DNA of 64,000 nt from JAJDUF01 sp965214295 (lineage in GTDB: Bacteria > Chloroflexota > UBA11872 > UBA12225 > JAJDUF01): assembly GCA_965214295.1 (NCBI GenBank), contig OZ243944.1, positions 930,001-994,000 on the forward strand. Reading direction: 5' to 3'. This document shows positions 7,021 to 16,200 of this stretch, piece after piece. A model generated the notes under the pieces. It saw nothing but the letters and a program-made list of their open reading frames with translations. It ran no database searches and was not told the DNA's origin. Numbering within the stretch: the stretch's first letter is position 1; every line of letters starts with the position of its first letter. The translations under genes were made by a program, and so were the position numbers.

Positions 7021-7629
7021 CTAGGTCGTGAGGCTGCCCTTGGTGCTCGGTACCTGAGCCGAGCGCCGGGGATCGATTTGGGTGGCCATATCCAGCACGC
7101 GGGCCAATGCCTTGAAGACCGCCTCCAGCCGGTGGTGGTCATTCTGTCCGGCCAATACCCGTACGTGGAGCGTGAAGCGCCCGGCTTGCGCCAGCGATTC
7201 CAGGAAGTGCCGCCACAGGTCGGAGTCGATGTTGCCGGTGGCCGGGCCGCGTAGCCCCAGGTCGCAGACCGCATAGCCCCGGCCACTGAGGTCCACGGCG
7301 ACCTGGGCAAGGGACTCATCCAGCGGGACGAGCGCATCGGCCATGCGTCTGATACCGAGGTGTGCTCCGAGCGCCTCGTGGAAGGCTTGACCGAGCGTGA
7401 GGGCCACGTCCTCGACAGTGTGGTGGGCGTCAACTTCCAAATCCCCACGCGCACGCACAGTCAGGTCGAACAGGCCGTGGCGGCCAAGCTGGGCCAGCAT
7501 GTGATCGAGAAACGGCAAGCCCGTCTCCGCCGTCACTGCGCCGCTCCCGTCGAGGCACAGTGCGACCCGGACATCGGTCTCGGCAGTTGTGCGGTGGACC
7601 GCAGCGGTCCGTACTCCCTGATCGTCCAT
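7021..7629 (-). CDS. hisB: Imidazoleglycerol-phosphate dehydratase
   Basis: HisB catalyses the sixth step of histidine biosynthesis, removing water from imidazole glycerol phosphate in a Mn-dependent reaction. The protein has 202 residues, the normal monofunctional length. It shows FLDHMLAQLGRHGLFDL, the metal motif DAHHTVEDVALTLGQAF and its symmetry mate GQNDHHRLEAVFKALARVLD, and ends PSTKGSL. The ATG at 7629 gives the correct N-terminus (RTAAVHRTTAETDV); longer upstream frame is not part of it. No other his genes are near, so it is detached from a his operon. It lies about 35 bp after the CDP-alcohol transferase on the same strand. Confidence 0.96.
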   Translation of the reverse strand: MDDQGVRTAAVHRTTAETDVRVALCLDGSGAVTAETGLPFLDHMLAQLGRHGLFDLTVRARGDLEVDAHHTVEDVALTLGQAFHEALGAHLGIRRMADALVPLDESLAQVAVDLSGRGYAVCDLGLRGPATGNIDSDLWRHFLESLAQAGRFTLHVRVLAGQNDHHRLEAVFKALARVLDMATQIDPRRSAQVPSTKGSLTT

Positions 7630-7664
7630 GTAGCTCTTACCTGCTCGATACCCGCACCGAGGAC

Positions 7665-8273
7665 CTACCCTTGTCGCTGTTCCCGGCTTGCCGTTAGCCG
7701 GTACACATGAATCATACGCTGGATGACGGTGTATTGGGAAAGTACCACGAGGACAATCAGACTGACTATGGGGACGGGACTGGGCAACAGCAGGCCCACG
7801 CCGAGCACCACCATCCGCTCCGGCCGCTGGAACCAGCCGACCTTGCACTCCAGCCCCAGGCCCTCGGCGCGCGCGCGCGCATAGCTCACCATCAGGGAGC
7901 CGAGCAGCGAGAGGTAGCAGAGGACGGCGCCCAGCCAGTGATCGGTGCGCGTAAACCACACCAGCAAACCGCAGAACAGCAGGGCCTCCGAATAGCGGTC
8001 CAGCGTCGAGTCGAAGAATGCGCCGAAGCGGGTCTCGCGGCCGGCGACCCGCGCCAAGGCACCGTCGAAGAGGTCAAAGGCACTGGCGACGAGCACGGCA
8101 AGACCACCGGGCACGAGCCAGCCGAGCGCCAGGATGGCCCCGGCCCCGGCGTTGAGGAGCAGGCCGGCGACAGTGAGGTGGTTGGGAGAGACACCCCAGC
8201 GGGCCAGCGGGCCGACGGCTCGCTCGGCTGCCGCGCGGGTCCGCCGTTGGATTGCCGGCCGCCACCCGGTCAT
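7665..8273 (-). CDS. CDP-alcohol phosphatidyltransferase, likely phosphatidylinositol(-phosphate) synthase
   Basis: A 202-residue integral membrane enzyme with the complete CDP-OH-P transferase motif DLFDGALARVAG then GAFFDSTLDR (DxxDGxxARx8Gx3Dx3D), the dinuclear metal site that transfers a phosphatidyl group from CDP-diacylglycerol. The N-terminal segment RWGVSPNHLTVAGLLL is also typical. Several hydrophobic helices follow. The next genes on the same strand are a PimA-like glycosyltransferase and acyltransferases, mirroring actinobacterial loci where pgsA makes phosphatidylinositol for mannosylation. That context favours inositol phosphate as acceptor, but PgsA-type glycerol phosphate cannot be excluded. 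Confidence 0.85.
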   Translation of the reverse strand: MTGWRPAIQRRTRAAAERAVGPLARWGVSPNHLTVAGLLLNAGAGAILALGWLVPGGLAVLVASAFDLFDGALARVAGRETRFGAFFDSTLDRYSEALLFCGLLVWFTRTDHWLGAVLCYLSLLGSLMVSYARARAEGLGLECKVGWFQRPERMVVLGVGLLLPSPVPIVSLIVLVVLSQYTVIQRMIHVYRLTASREQRQG

Positions 8274-8295
8274 GTCGTCTTCTTCTCCGGTGCCG

Positions 8296-9546
8296 TCACG
8301 CGGTTGGCGACATGTGACGACGCCAGGGCTGCACTAGATGCCGACTTCCGCCGGAATGACGGGGGGGAGTGCAGTCCTGGGAGGTCATGGGCAAGGCCGT
8401 GTGCGGCAGGAGACGGCGCGGTTGCTGCCGTGCGATGGTTTCCGCATAGAAGTCGAGCAGCTGCCGCGCGACGATGGGCCAGCCGTACCCTTGCGCTCGC
8501 GCCAGTGCCCGCCGCCCCATCTCCTGGCGCAACGCTGGGTCGCTGAACAAGCGGACAATGGCTACGGCCAGCGCAGCCGGACTCTTTGGGGGCACCAGTA
8601 GCCCCTCAAAACCGTGGCGCAAGACGGCCCGATACCCGTCAATGTCGGAGGCAATGACCGGCTTGCCGGCCGCCATGGCCTCCAACAGGACGATCCCTTG
8701 ACTTTCCCGACCGAGCGCCGGAGACACGAAGAGGTCGCACAACTGGTAGTAGCGAAGCTTGTCTTCCGTGGAAACAAAGCCCTTGAAGACGACATCGTGC
8801 AGGCCAAGCTCCGCGACGATCTGCCGATACTCTCGCATGTCTTCTTCGTCGAAGGCACCCACCACGATCAGGCGTAGCGCCGGGAAGTGGTGCTGCACGT
8901 AGGGCAGCGCACGGAGCAGGTAGACCAGCCCCTTCCGTTTTTCCAATCGGCCCACAAAGAGCATCGTGAGCTTGCCGTCGTTCAACTCCGGAAAGAGCGG
9001 CCGCTGCACGCGAAACGCATCCACGTCAACACCGTTCGGAATAATCCGATAGTCGCCGGGGAAGTAGTGACTCACGAAGTCCCGCGCGGCATTGGAGACG
9101 CAAATACGGCCGTGAATACGCCGGATGTAGCGTTTCAGGAGGGGACGCCCATAGTAATACCCGAAATACTTCCGGCGACTGGCATGGAAGGTGCCGACGT
9201 TGACCGAGTGCGAGCGCCGCAGCACGGTGGGAGACAGCGCCGGCACCAGCGGCTCGTGCAGATGGATCACGTCGAAGTTCTCGGTCTCGAGGATACGCTT
9301 GACGGCACGTGACAGGTTCAGCGAGAGGGTGATGCGGGCAATAGACTGGTTGGCCGGAACACCGATGATGCGCTTGCCGACGCGGTACACATGCTGCATC
9401 CGCTCCTCAACGTCGTCATGGGAGGAGGGCGCCAGGATACGCACCTCATGCCCGGCCCGCTCGAAGTGGTAGTTCAGGTACGAGATGTGCTCGGTGATCC
9501 CACCCGGATAGGGGTAGTCATACGGCGACACAAGCGCAATCTTCAT
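8296..9546 (-). CDS. GT4 glycosyltransferase, PimA-like (phosphatidylinositol mannosyltransferase type)
   Basis: A GT-B glycosyltransferase of 416 residues. The start MKIALVSPYDYPYPGGITEHI, the loop VIHLHEPLVPAL, FVGRLEKRKGLVYLLRAL at the domain junction, and the donor site SPALGRESQGIVLLEAMAAGKPVIASD (ESQGxxxxE) match PimA/GT4 enzymes using a GDP- or UDP-sugar at the inner membrane face. It lies 22 bp upstream of the CDP-alcohol transferase. The final ~25 residues (PPRHSGGSRHLVQPW) are encoded by a copy of the dispersed 'ttccgccggaatgac' repeat near 8335-8365, so the natural C-terminus has probably been extended by repeat insertion. Sugar specificity is inferred. Confidence 0.87.
   Translation of the reverse strand: MKIALVSPYDYPYPGGITEHISYLNYHFERAGHEVRILAPSSHDDVEERMQHVYRVGKRIIGVPANQSIARITLSLNLSRAVKRILETENFDVIHLHEPLVPALSPTVLRRSHSVNVGTFHASRRKYFGYYYGRPLLKRYIRRIHGRICVSNAARDFVSHYFPGDYRIIPNGVDVDAFRVQRPLFPELNDGKLTMLFVGRLEKRKGLVYLLRALPYVQHHFPALRLIVVGAFDEEDMREYRQIVAELGLHDVVFKGFVSTEDKLRYYQLCDLFVSPALGRESQGIVLLEAMAAGKPVIASDIDGYRAVLRHGFEGLLVPPKSPAALAVAIVRLFSDPALRQEMGRRALARAQGYGWPIVARQLLDFYAETIARQQPRRLLPHTALPMTSQDCTPPRHSGGSRHLVQPWRRHMSPTA
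8333..8366. repeat. Dispersed 'gacttccgccggaatgacgg' repeat inside the glycosyltransferase 3' end
   Basis: Bases 8340-8360 read GCCGACTTCCGCCGGAATGAC, the same core as at 918-930 and 27642-27657. It is translated on the minus strand as the low-complexity tail of the GT4 protein and lies 30-70 bp before its stop. Confidence 0.55.
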
Positions 9547-9807
9547 CGCTCGCCCGGACCTCGCCGGTCATTCCCGCGTTTCACGGTATCTCTTGCTGTG
9601 CCACTCACTGCGTCAACTCTCGCGCCCGCACATTTCCGTGTCATATGGTGATCGCTGGACACGCTCATGTCAACCAACACGGTCGGGCGACGGGAGGAGG
9701 GGATGGCTGCCGCCGCGTCCGGCCCCCCGGATTCCCCGGGCAGGCAGGCCGTCCCCCCGGCCGGCCGACGACATCCGTCGTCCGGTTGCAGAGCGGTTGC
9801 GAGGCGC

Positions 9808-10725
9808 TCAGAACTCGTCGGCTGAACTGCGACCCGCTGGTCCCGGTACATGCTCCGCGTTGGCTGGCCGGGGCCAGACCGGGTGAAAGAGTACCCATTG
9901 CGTCGGGTCTCGTCTGATCGCAGCCTCAAGCGACGCGGCGACGCTCTGCATGATAGCAAGGATACGCTGTTCGGCGCCGCCCGTTGTCGGTACGTGGATG
10001 GGCTGCTCCGCCCAGGCAGCGTACCGGCCGCCCGGGCGGCGATGCACGAAACAGGGGACAAGCGGTGCTCCCGTGCGGAGGTGGAGCACCGCTGGCGCTG
10101 CCGGGAGCCGGGTCTCGCGGTCGAAGAACCGGACCGGGACTCCGTTACCCCGCTGATCCCAGTCGTTGATGAGGGTGACGATCCCTCCCTGACGCAAGGT
10201 CCGGAGCGCCGGTCGCAACGCCGCTTCGGCCGGTACCAGGGTCAGGCCATGGCGCGCCCGGAGCGCCGAGACGTATCGGAAGAGACGCGGCGGCCGGAGT
10301 TGCTCGACGGGAACAAGAGCACGGTGCCCACGCAAGGCCAGTATTTGGCCTACCACGTCGAGGTTACCGATATGACCGCTGACGATAAGCACGCCGCGTC
10401 CGGCCGCGTGTACCTGCCGGAGATGCTCATAGCCCGACACCTCGATACGTCGGAGCAGGGCAGCAGGCGGCAGCCGCCCAAGCTGCAAGAGGTCTACGTA
10501 GTTCAGCGCCTGGTACGTGAGCGCACCGCGGGCCGCTGCGCGAACGACCGGGTCCGCGGCCGGGCGGCCGTGGACAACCGCCTGGTTCGCTGCAGCCACG
10601 CGGAATCCGCTGGCGCTGGCGCCGGCCAAGAGCGACGCAAAGGCCCGAGCACCGGCATACGCAAGCGATCGGGGCAACCACGGGGCAAGGGTCATCCCCA
10701 AGCGAAAGAGCGTTGTCGTTATCAC
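9808..10725 (-). CDS. Lysophospholipid acyltransferase (LpxL/PatA superfamily)
   Basis: A 305-residue membrane-associated acyltransferase. The catalytic motif HxxxxD appears as SGHIGNLDVVG (about residue 117), followed by an acceptor-binding block GIVTLINDWDQRGNGVPVRFFDR and the closing WVLFHPVWP. In Mycobacterium a protein of this superfamily (PatA) acylates phosphatidylinositol mannosides, beside pimA and pgsA; the present order is the same idea. It is followed after 262 bp by the GT4 gene and preceded by another acyltransferase. A hydrophobic N-terminal helix suggests membrane anchoring. Confidence 0.86.
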   Translation of the reverse strand: MITTTLFRLGMTLAPWLPRSLAYAGARAFASLLAGASASGFRVAAANQAVVHGRPAADPVVRAAARGALTYQALNYVDLLQLGRLPPAALLRRIEVSGYEHLRQVHAAGRGVLIVSGHIGNLDVVGQILALRGHRALVPVEQLRPPRLFRYVSALRARHGLTLVPAEAALRPALRTLRQGGIVTLINDWDQRGNGVPVRFFDRETRLPAAPAVLHLRTGAPLVPCFVHRRPGGRYAAWAEQPIHVPTTGGAEQRILAIMQSVAASLEAAIRRDPTQWVLFHPVWPRPANAEHVPGPAGRSSADEF

Positions 10726-11031
10726 GGCCGCCTACTCATCCTCCCGATCCACTAGGACAACGCACGCGGATGAGGCTGCCCGCCAACCTGCCAGCGCCAG
10801 AGTATAACGCGCCAGGAGGGGCCGATAATGGCGCTGGGCGTGGTGGCGGCGCAGCAGTGTGGTCCTCCCTAGAGCGCGGCGATGCCTGGATTGGCCGGGC
10901 GGCTCACCTCGACGGCTAACTGCCCCAGGGCAACGACACCTACCTGACGGCGATCCTCACCCTGGGGCCCGCTCCCGCGGGGAGAGGGAACGTCCACCGT
11001 AGGGGCACAGTAGGCTGTAGCTCGGCTCCCG
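10726..11031. other. 306-bp gene-free spacer between two acyltransferase genes
   Basis: No gene, tRNA or clear promoter is seen. It includes a fragment of the 'cctcaccctgggg..cgcggggagaggg' repeat at about 10957-10987. Confidence 0.5.
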
Positions 11032-11907
11032 TCATGTCCCTGGCACGGGCCACATGCGGCGGAACATATACCACTGATCCGGGTGGAGGCGAATGATCTG
11101 CTCCAGCGACTCGACGATGCGCTGCATATTGCGCCGCAGATCGCCGTCACGGTCGTCGGTCGTCTCACAGCGGATCGGCGGCGCCACCAGGCCGGAGTAC
11201 GTATTGTCGGGATTGCGCCAGCAGCCGCCAGGCAGAACCAAGGCACCAGACTTCATGGCAAGCGCCGCAGCGCCGCTCGGCCACCGGGTATTCCGGCCGA
11301 AAAGGCGTACCGGCACACCGCTTCCCTGCTCGTGTACCGGGCGATCAATAACGAGCGCCACGATCTCGTTGCGTCGCAGCGCCCGGAGCACCCGCCGGGC
11401 GGCGTGCTCCATGGGGATGGTGGCCATCCCGTGATCGGTGCGCGTCCCCTGCACCAGTGCATCCAAGCGGGGATGCGGAAAGGTCTCCACAACGACCGAC
11501 ACCGGATGACGCCCGGCAACAACTGCCCCGGCAATGTCCCAGTTGCCGAAGTGCGCCGTGACGAAAATGATGCCCCGGCCGTGCGCCAGCGCCGCTTCAA
11601 TGTGCTCCCAGCCGGTCACTCGTCTGACCTTTGTCAGCACGTCAGTCGAGGTGAGCAACGGTAACTGGAGGAACTCCACCACGTACTTCGCATAGTTGTG
11701 AAAGCATTGGCGCGCCACTACCCGTACCTGCCGGTCACCCGGAGGCCGGCCGAGCACTTGGGCGGCATTTTCAATCGTCGAGCGGCTCTTCTCTTGCCAC
11801 AGACGGAACACCAGCTCTCCTGCCAGCACGGCGAGGCGATCACAGGTGGGGACAGGCAACAGGGCCGCGAGGCGCTGGGCCAAGTACATTCCCCAGTATT
11901 GCCACAT
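11032..11907 (-). CDS. Lysophospholipid acyltransferase (LpxL/PatA superfamily), second copy
   Basis: A 291-residue homologue of the LpxL/HtrB/PatA acyltransferases. Motif I is TAHFGNWDIAGAVVAG; the acceptor block is NEIVALVIDRPVHEQGSGVPVRLFGR; the end is PDQWYMFRRMWPV. Residues up to about 60 resemble the usual amphipathic N-terminus (YLAQRLAALLPV). I place the start at ATG 11907 (AAGGCA upstream); a longer upstream frame to 12066 lacks family resemblance. With the 9808 gene it gives two acyltransferases, enough for two acylation steps on one glycolipid (inference). Confidence 0.84.
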   Translation of the reverse strand: MWQYWGMYLAQRLAALLPVPTCDRLAVLAGELVFRLWQEKSRSTIENAAQVLGRPPGDRQVRVVARQCFHNYAKYVVEFLQLPLLTSTDVLTKVRRVTGWEHIEAALAHGRGIIFVTAHFGNWDIAGAVVAGRHPVSVVVETFPHPRLDALVQGTRTDHGMATIPMEHAARRVLRALRRNEIVALVIDRPVHEQGSGVPVRLFGRNTRWPSGAAALAMKSGALVLPGGCWRNPDNTYSGLVAPPIRCETTDDRDGDLRRNMQRIVESLEQIIRLHPDQWYMFRRMWPVPGT

Positions 11908-12157
11908 AGTACTTGCCTTGATGCACGCCAGGGCCGGTGACAGGCGGCGGAGCGCAGCCGGCCACCGGCCCAGCAATGCCGATACTGCTCCAAGGATAGC
12001 AAAGCCGCCGAGTGACGGGCCACAGCGGGCAGCGTCGCTAGTACACGCTATAATCCCTGTGACCAACGCCGGACCCGGCCGAAAGCAGGCTCGCTGCCGC
12101 GTAACCGTGCGATGTGACTAGCAGCATACCAAGCAAACAAGACTGAGAGGTTGGTGG

Positions 12158-13330
12158 ATGCGTACTGCGGAGCAGGCCAAAGCCACAACGCAAATCGCCC
12201 GGGGACTGGAAGGGGTGTTCGCGGCAGCTACACACATCGCTGAGGTTGATGGCGCCAATGGGCGGCTCACCTTGCGGGGCTACGATATTCGTGAGCTGAT
12301 CGGCCGAGTTACGTTCGAGGAAGTCGCGTATCTGCTCTGGTATGGCCGGCTCCCCAACCACCAGGAATACACAGCGCTCCGCGGCGAAATGAACCGCGCC
12401 CGTGACCTGCCACCAGCGATCATCGCCGCGCTGCGCGAGCTAGCCCCGCATACCGGCGGGATGCACATGCTGCGGATGGCGGCCGCCATGTTATCGCTCG
12501 ACGACTCCGACGTGGACAGCTTGGACATCAACGCAAATTTGCGGCGGGCCGCGCGGTTGCAGGCACAGATTCCAGCGCTCATTGCTCACACCTGGCGCCT
12601 CAAGAACGGTCAGGAGCCGGTGCTCGCCAAGCCCGAGCACGGCCTAGCCGCGGGATTCCTGTATATGCTCGAAGGGCAAGAGCCGTCCCAAGCGCGTGTT
12701 GACGCCTTCGATGCCTACTTGGGTGTGATCTCCGAGCACGGCCTCAACGCCTCCACCTTCACCGGCCGGGTGGTGATCTCGACGAACTCGGATATGGTGT
12801 CCGCCTTGACCGCGGCCATCTGCGCGTTGAAAGGGCCGGCACACGGCGGCGTGCCCGGCCCCGTGCTCCACATGCTCGAAGAGATCGGTACCCCCGATCG
12901 GGCCGAGCAGTGGGTGCGGGCCGAGTTGGCGGCGGGTCGCCGGATCATGGGATTTGGGCACCGGGTCTATAAGGTGCGCGATCCACGTGCCGCGGTGCTT
13001 ACCACCGCCGTAGAGCGGGTGGCGGCCGCAACCGGCGAGCGCACCCTGCTCGAATTGACGCAAGCCGTCGAGCAGACTACGGTGAAGGTGCTGGCCGAGG
13101 TGAAACCGGGGCGGGACCTCTACGCCAACGTGGAGCTATACGCCGGACTGATCTTGCATACCGTGGGGATTCCTTCCGAAATCTTCACCCCGATGTTCGC
13201 CATCGGCCGGACCGCTGGGTGGACCGCGCACATGGTCGAGCAGCTTGACGGCAATCGGCTGATGCGGCCACTCGCAGTGTACGTAGGCCCCTATGATCGC
13301 ACGTGGCAGCCGATGGACGAGCGCGACTAA
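12158..13330 (+). CDS. Citrate synthase family protein (citrate or 2-methylcitrate synthase)
   Basis: Condenses acyl-CoA with oxaloacetate. A 390-residue short-type enzyme without the long Gram-negative N-terminal domain. Active-site residues are all present: His in SEHGLNASTF, His in IMGFGHRVYKVRDPRA, Asp in DLYANVELYAG. The CoA loop and C-terminus (GRTAGWTAHMVEQ) are normal. The isocitrate-lyase/PEP-mutase-type enzyme two genes downstream could make this a methylcitrate route, but no prpD-like gene is in view, so ordinary citrate synthase is equally possible. Divergent from the acyltransferase gene. Confidence 0.93.
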   Translation: MRTAEQAKATTQIARGLEGVFAAATHIAEVDGANGRLTLRGYDIRELIGRVTFEEVAYLLWYGRLPNHQEYTALRGEMNRARDLPPAIIAALRELAPHTGGMHMLRMAAAMLSLDDSDVDSLDINANLRRAARLQAQIPALIAHTWRLKNGQEPVLAKPEHGLAAGFLYMLEGQEPSQARVDAFDAYLGVISEHGLNASTFTGRVVISTNSDMVSALTAAICALKGPAHGGVPGPVLHMLEEIGTPDRAEQWVRAELAAGRRIMGFGHRVYKVRDPRAAVLTTAVERVAAATGERTLLELTQAVEQTTVKVLAEVKPGRDLYANVELYAGLILHTVGIPSEIFTPMFAIGRTAGWTAHMVEQLDGNRLMRPLAVYVGPYDRTWQPMDERD

Positions 13331-13419
13331 GCGGCCAAGGGGATAGCTTCGTTGGCCTCACGCCCCAGCCCTCACTCCACATGTGGAACGGGGGAGTCCG
13401 TCCGGAGCAGTGAACCGGT

Positions 13420-14076
13420 ATGACGGCCTCCGATCAAGCTGGCGACGCCGCGCCGCTGGTCCGAACCAGCGTGGCCGGTCCGCTGGATAACAACGTCCTG
13501 CTGGTGGTAGACCGCGCAGCGCGAGCGGCTATGGTGGTTGATCCGGCGCTGGGCGCCACCGCGTCGGTTCTGGCCGCTGCCCGCGAGATCGCGGTCGAGA
13601 TCACGCTGATCGTCAACACGCACAGTCACTGGGATCACGTGGCGGACAATGCACCGCTGGCCCAAGTCACCGGAGCGCCAATCGCGATCCATACGGCCGA
13701 CGCCGCGCAGTTGTCCCGGCCCATGAGTGCGTTCGGCTCTCTGCCGTGGGCTATTCCGCCGAGCCACGCCGACCGTACACTGACGGAGGGCGATACTGTG
13801 CAGGTCGGCACAACCACCTTTACCGTGCTGCACACACCCGGTCACACGCCGGGGAGTATCTGCCTGTACAGTGCCGCTTGGTCGTTGCTGATCAGTGGCG
13901 ATACGCTCTTTGCCGGGTCCTACGGTCGCTATGACCTACCGGGGGGCGATCCCGCTGCGCTGCAGGATAGTCTCGCCCGCTTGGCGGAGCTACCGGCAGC
14001 GACGCAGGTCTATCCGGGCCACGGCGGCACGACCACCATTGGCGCCGAGAGCTGGCTGCCGCTGCCAACGAGATAG
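13420..14076 (+). CDS. Metallo-beta-lactamase-fold hydrolase (glyoxalase II-like)
   Basis: A 218-residue MBL-fold protein with the zinc motif THSHWDHV, a second His in HTPGHTPGS, the bridging Asp in LLISGDTLFAG and a third His in VYPGHGG. This is the layout of small thioesterase-type MBL hydrolases (YcbL/glyoxalase II). No signal peptide is present, so it is cytoplasmic. It lies 90 bp after citrate synthase and 140 bp before the next gene, all on the plus strand. Confidence 0.9.
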   Translation: MTASDQAGDAAPLVRTSVAGPLDNNVLLVVDRAARAAMVVDPALGATASVLAAAREIAVEITLIVNTHSHWDHVADNAPLAQVTGAPIAIHTADAAQLSRPMSAFGSLPWAIPPSHADRTLTEGDTVQVGTTTFTVLHTPGHTPGSICLYSAAWSLLISGDTLFAGSYGRYDLPGGDPAALQDSLARLAELPAATQVYPGHGGTTTIGAESWLPLPTR

Positions 14077-14215
14077 TGCCGACCTTATTGCGCCTGTTCT
14101 TCCGGTTTATCTACCCTTCTATCTTTGTGCGGGCCGGGGGATAGCCACGCTGCTCCGCGCCGTGTGCGCCGTGCGCGCGATGGCTTACCATACAGGTGCC
14201 GGAGGAGGAACGCAG

Positions 14216-15079
14216 ATGAATGCGGGAGCACAACGGGTGCGGGAGCTGCTAGCGGCGCCGGGGATTATCGTCTTGCCAGGATCATACGACGCCGTCTCTG
14301 CGCGGTTGATGGAGCACGCCGGCTTCGACGTCGTCTTCACGTCCGGCTATAGCCTGGCCGCCTCGACCCTGGGGATGCCGGACATCGGTCTGCTGACCGC
14401 TTCGGAAGTGCTGGATCGTGTTCGCAACATCGCCGCCGCGGTGTCTATTCCGGTCATTGCGGACATGGACACGGGCTACGGCAACCCCCTCAACGTCGTG
14501 CGGACGGTGCGCGAATGTGTCGCGGCCGGCGTTGCCGGGATCATCTTGGAAGATCAGGAGTGGCCGAAGAAGTGCGGCCATATGGAAGGCAAGCGGGTTA
14601 TCCCCCGCGATGAGCATGTGCAGAAGATACGCGCGGCCGTGGCGGCGCGCGGCGACTCCGGGCTGGTGCTGATCGGCCGCACCGACGCCCGCGCCGTCGT
14701 CGGCCTGGACGACGCGATAGAGCGAGGGAAGGCGTATCGCGATGCCGGCGCCGATATTGTCTTTGTCGAGGCGCCGCAATCGCTGGAGGAGCTGCAGGCC
14801 ATCGCGCGGGCCATTCCCGATGCACCGCTGTTCGCCAACATGATCGAGGGCGGGGTCACTCCCGTGCTGACGGCCACCGAGCTGCAAGAGCTGGGGTTCA
14901 AGATGGTGGTCTTCCCGCTCTCCCCGCTTTACGCTGCCGCGGCCGCTGTGCAGGAGGTGGCAAAGCGCCTCAAGACCACCGGCACCACCGCCGGCAGCAC
15001 GCTCCTCCCGTTCGGTGCCTTCAACGAGATCGTGGACGTGCCGGGTTGGCGCGAGCTGGAGCAGGAATACGTAGCCTAA
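14216..15079 (+). CDS. Isocitrate lyase/PEP mutase family enzyme (methylisocitrate lyase-like)
   Basis: A 287-residue TIM barrel of the ICL/PEPM superfamily. Visible marks are PGSYDAVSARLMEHAGFDVVFTSGY, the Mg site ADMDTGYGN, the catalytic-loop Cys in EWPKKCGHMEGKRV, and LIGRTDARAV. KKCGH is the lyase signature that separates C-C lyases such as 2-methylisocitrate lyase from mutases and hydrolases. GGAGGAGG at 14201-14208 supports the ATG at 14216. The stop overlaps the convergent epimerase gene by four bases. The substrate could be methylisocitrate, oxaloacetate or a related 2-hydroxydiacid. Confidence 0.88.
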   Translation: MNAGAQRVRELLAAPGIIVLPGSYDAVSARLMEHAGFDVVFTSGYSLAASTLGMPDIGLLTASEVLDRVRNIAAAVSIPVIADMDTGYGNPLNVVRTVRECVAAGVAGIILEDQEWPKKCGHMEGKRVIPRDEHVQKIRAAVAARGDSGLVLIGRTDARAVVGLDDAIERGKAYRDAGADIVFVEAPQSLEELQAIARAIPDAPLFANMIEGGVTPVLTATELQELGFKMVVFPLSPLYAAAAAVQEVAKRLKTTGTTAGSTLLPFGAFNEIVDVPGWRELEQEYVA

Positions 15080-16059
15080 CGTCCAATGGGAGAAGGTGCC
15101 GCCGCGAGCCGCTCCAGCCAGTAGTGGTAGAGGTCGCGGAGCGTCTCGGCCAGGGTGTAGCGGGGCTGCCAGCCGGTCAGCGCGCGGAAGCGGGTAGCAT
15201 CGCACACGATATGGGGCACGCTGCCGGACTGCTGCCGGGCCGGGTCGGGGCACACTTCCACTTGGCCGGTCAGGCCGCCGGCCGCGATCAGCATGTCCAG
15301 CAGGACGCCGATCCGCACACCCTGGCCGGAGCCGAGATTATAGACCGCGCCGCACTCGCCGCGTTCGAGGGCCAAGACGTAGGCCGACACCATGTCCCGC
15401 ACGTCGGTAAAGTCCACTACCGGCGTGAGGTTGCCGACCATGACCCGCGGCGGCCGTTGACCTAGCTTGATCGCGGCCAACTGGCGCGCAAAGGCCGAGG
15501 CGACGAACGCCTCCAACTGACCAGGGCCGGTGTGGTTGAAGGGTCGCACGCGCACGACGTGACACTGCCGGCCGACGGCGAAATGGTAGCCCAGCATGTC
15601 CTGGGCCACCTTCGTCACGCCATAGAGGTCGAGCGGCGCCAGGTCGGCCGACTCGTCGGTGCGCTGTGCCCCCGGTGGGCCAGCGCCATACTCCTTGCAC
15701 GAGCCGATGACCAAGACGCTGGCCCGATTGCCGGCAGCCATGACTGCTTCGAGTACGTGGAGCTGGCCGTGGACATTGGCCGCCAGGATGCCGGTGGGAT
15801 CGGCGTGGGCGGTTGCCGGATTGCTCCAGCCAGCGAGGTGATACACCGCATCGGGCTGCGCTGTCTGCACCGCCGCGATGACCGCCGCCCGATCAGTGAT
15901 ATCGGCCGTACAGAGCCGCACCGCCGCCGGCAACGGCGGACCAACGGGCGACGTGCGCGGCCGGTCCAGCCCCCAGACTTCGTTGCGCGTGTCCTGGAGG
16001 CAGTACGCAGCCAGATGCCGCCCGACAAAGCCGCGGACGCCGGTAATTAGGATTCGCAT
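15076..16059 (-). CDS. NAD-dependent epimerase/dehydratase, GDP-4-keto-6-deoxymannose reductase-like
   Basis: A 327-residue extended short-chain dehydrogenase. It begins ILITGVRGFVGRHLA (glycine-rich NAD motif), has DAVYHLAG, IGSCKEYG, the catalytic YGVTK (Tyr-x3-Lys), and RPFNHTGPGQ, the version of this motif found in Rmd-type reductases that turn GDP-4-keto-6-deoxymannose into GDP-rhamnose. No GDP-mannose dehydratase is nearby. It may feed sugars to the glycosyltransferases of the window (inference). Confidence 0.85.
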   Translation of the reverse strand: MRILITGVRGFVGRHLAAYCLQDTRNEVWGLDRPRTSPVGPPLPAAVRLCTADITDRAAVIAAVQTAQPDAVYHLAGWSNPATAHADPTGILAANVHGQLHVLEAVMAAGNRASVLVIGSCKEYGAGPPGAQRTDESADLAPLDLYGVTKVAQDMLGYHFAVGRQCHVVRVRPFNHTGPGQLEAFVASAFARQLAAIKLGQRPPRVMVGNLTPVVDFTDVRDMVSAYVLALERGECGAVYNLGSGQGVRIGVLLDMLIAAGGLTGQVEVCPDPARQQSGSVPHIVCDATRFRALTGWQPRYTLAETLRDLYHYWLERLAAAPSPIGR

Positions 16060-16200
16060 TGTTGCTGGCTGCCGGCCTCAGCCCCGGCCGCTCCCCGGTG
16101 CCGGTGGCCGGGTGGGGACACGGGTGCGGGTTATTATCGCCGCAGCCCTCAGTGCTACGCAAGCCGGGCGGGAGTCGCGGGTAGCCGGCATGACGACACC

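Noticed and set aside
12044..12060. TATAAT at 12049 as the citrate synthase promoter
   Set aside because: No acceptable -35 hexamer at 16-18 bp upstream.
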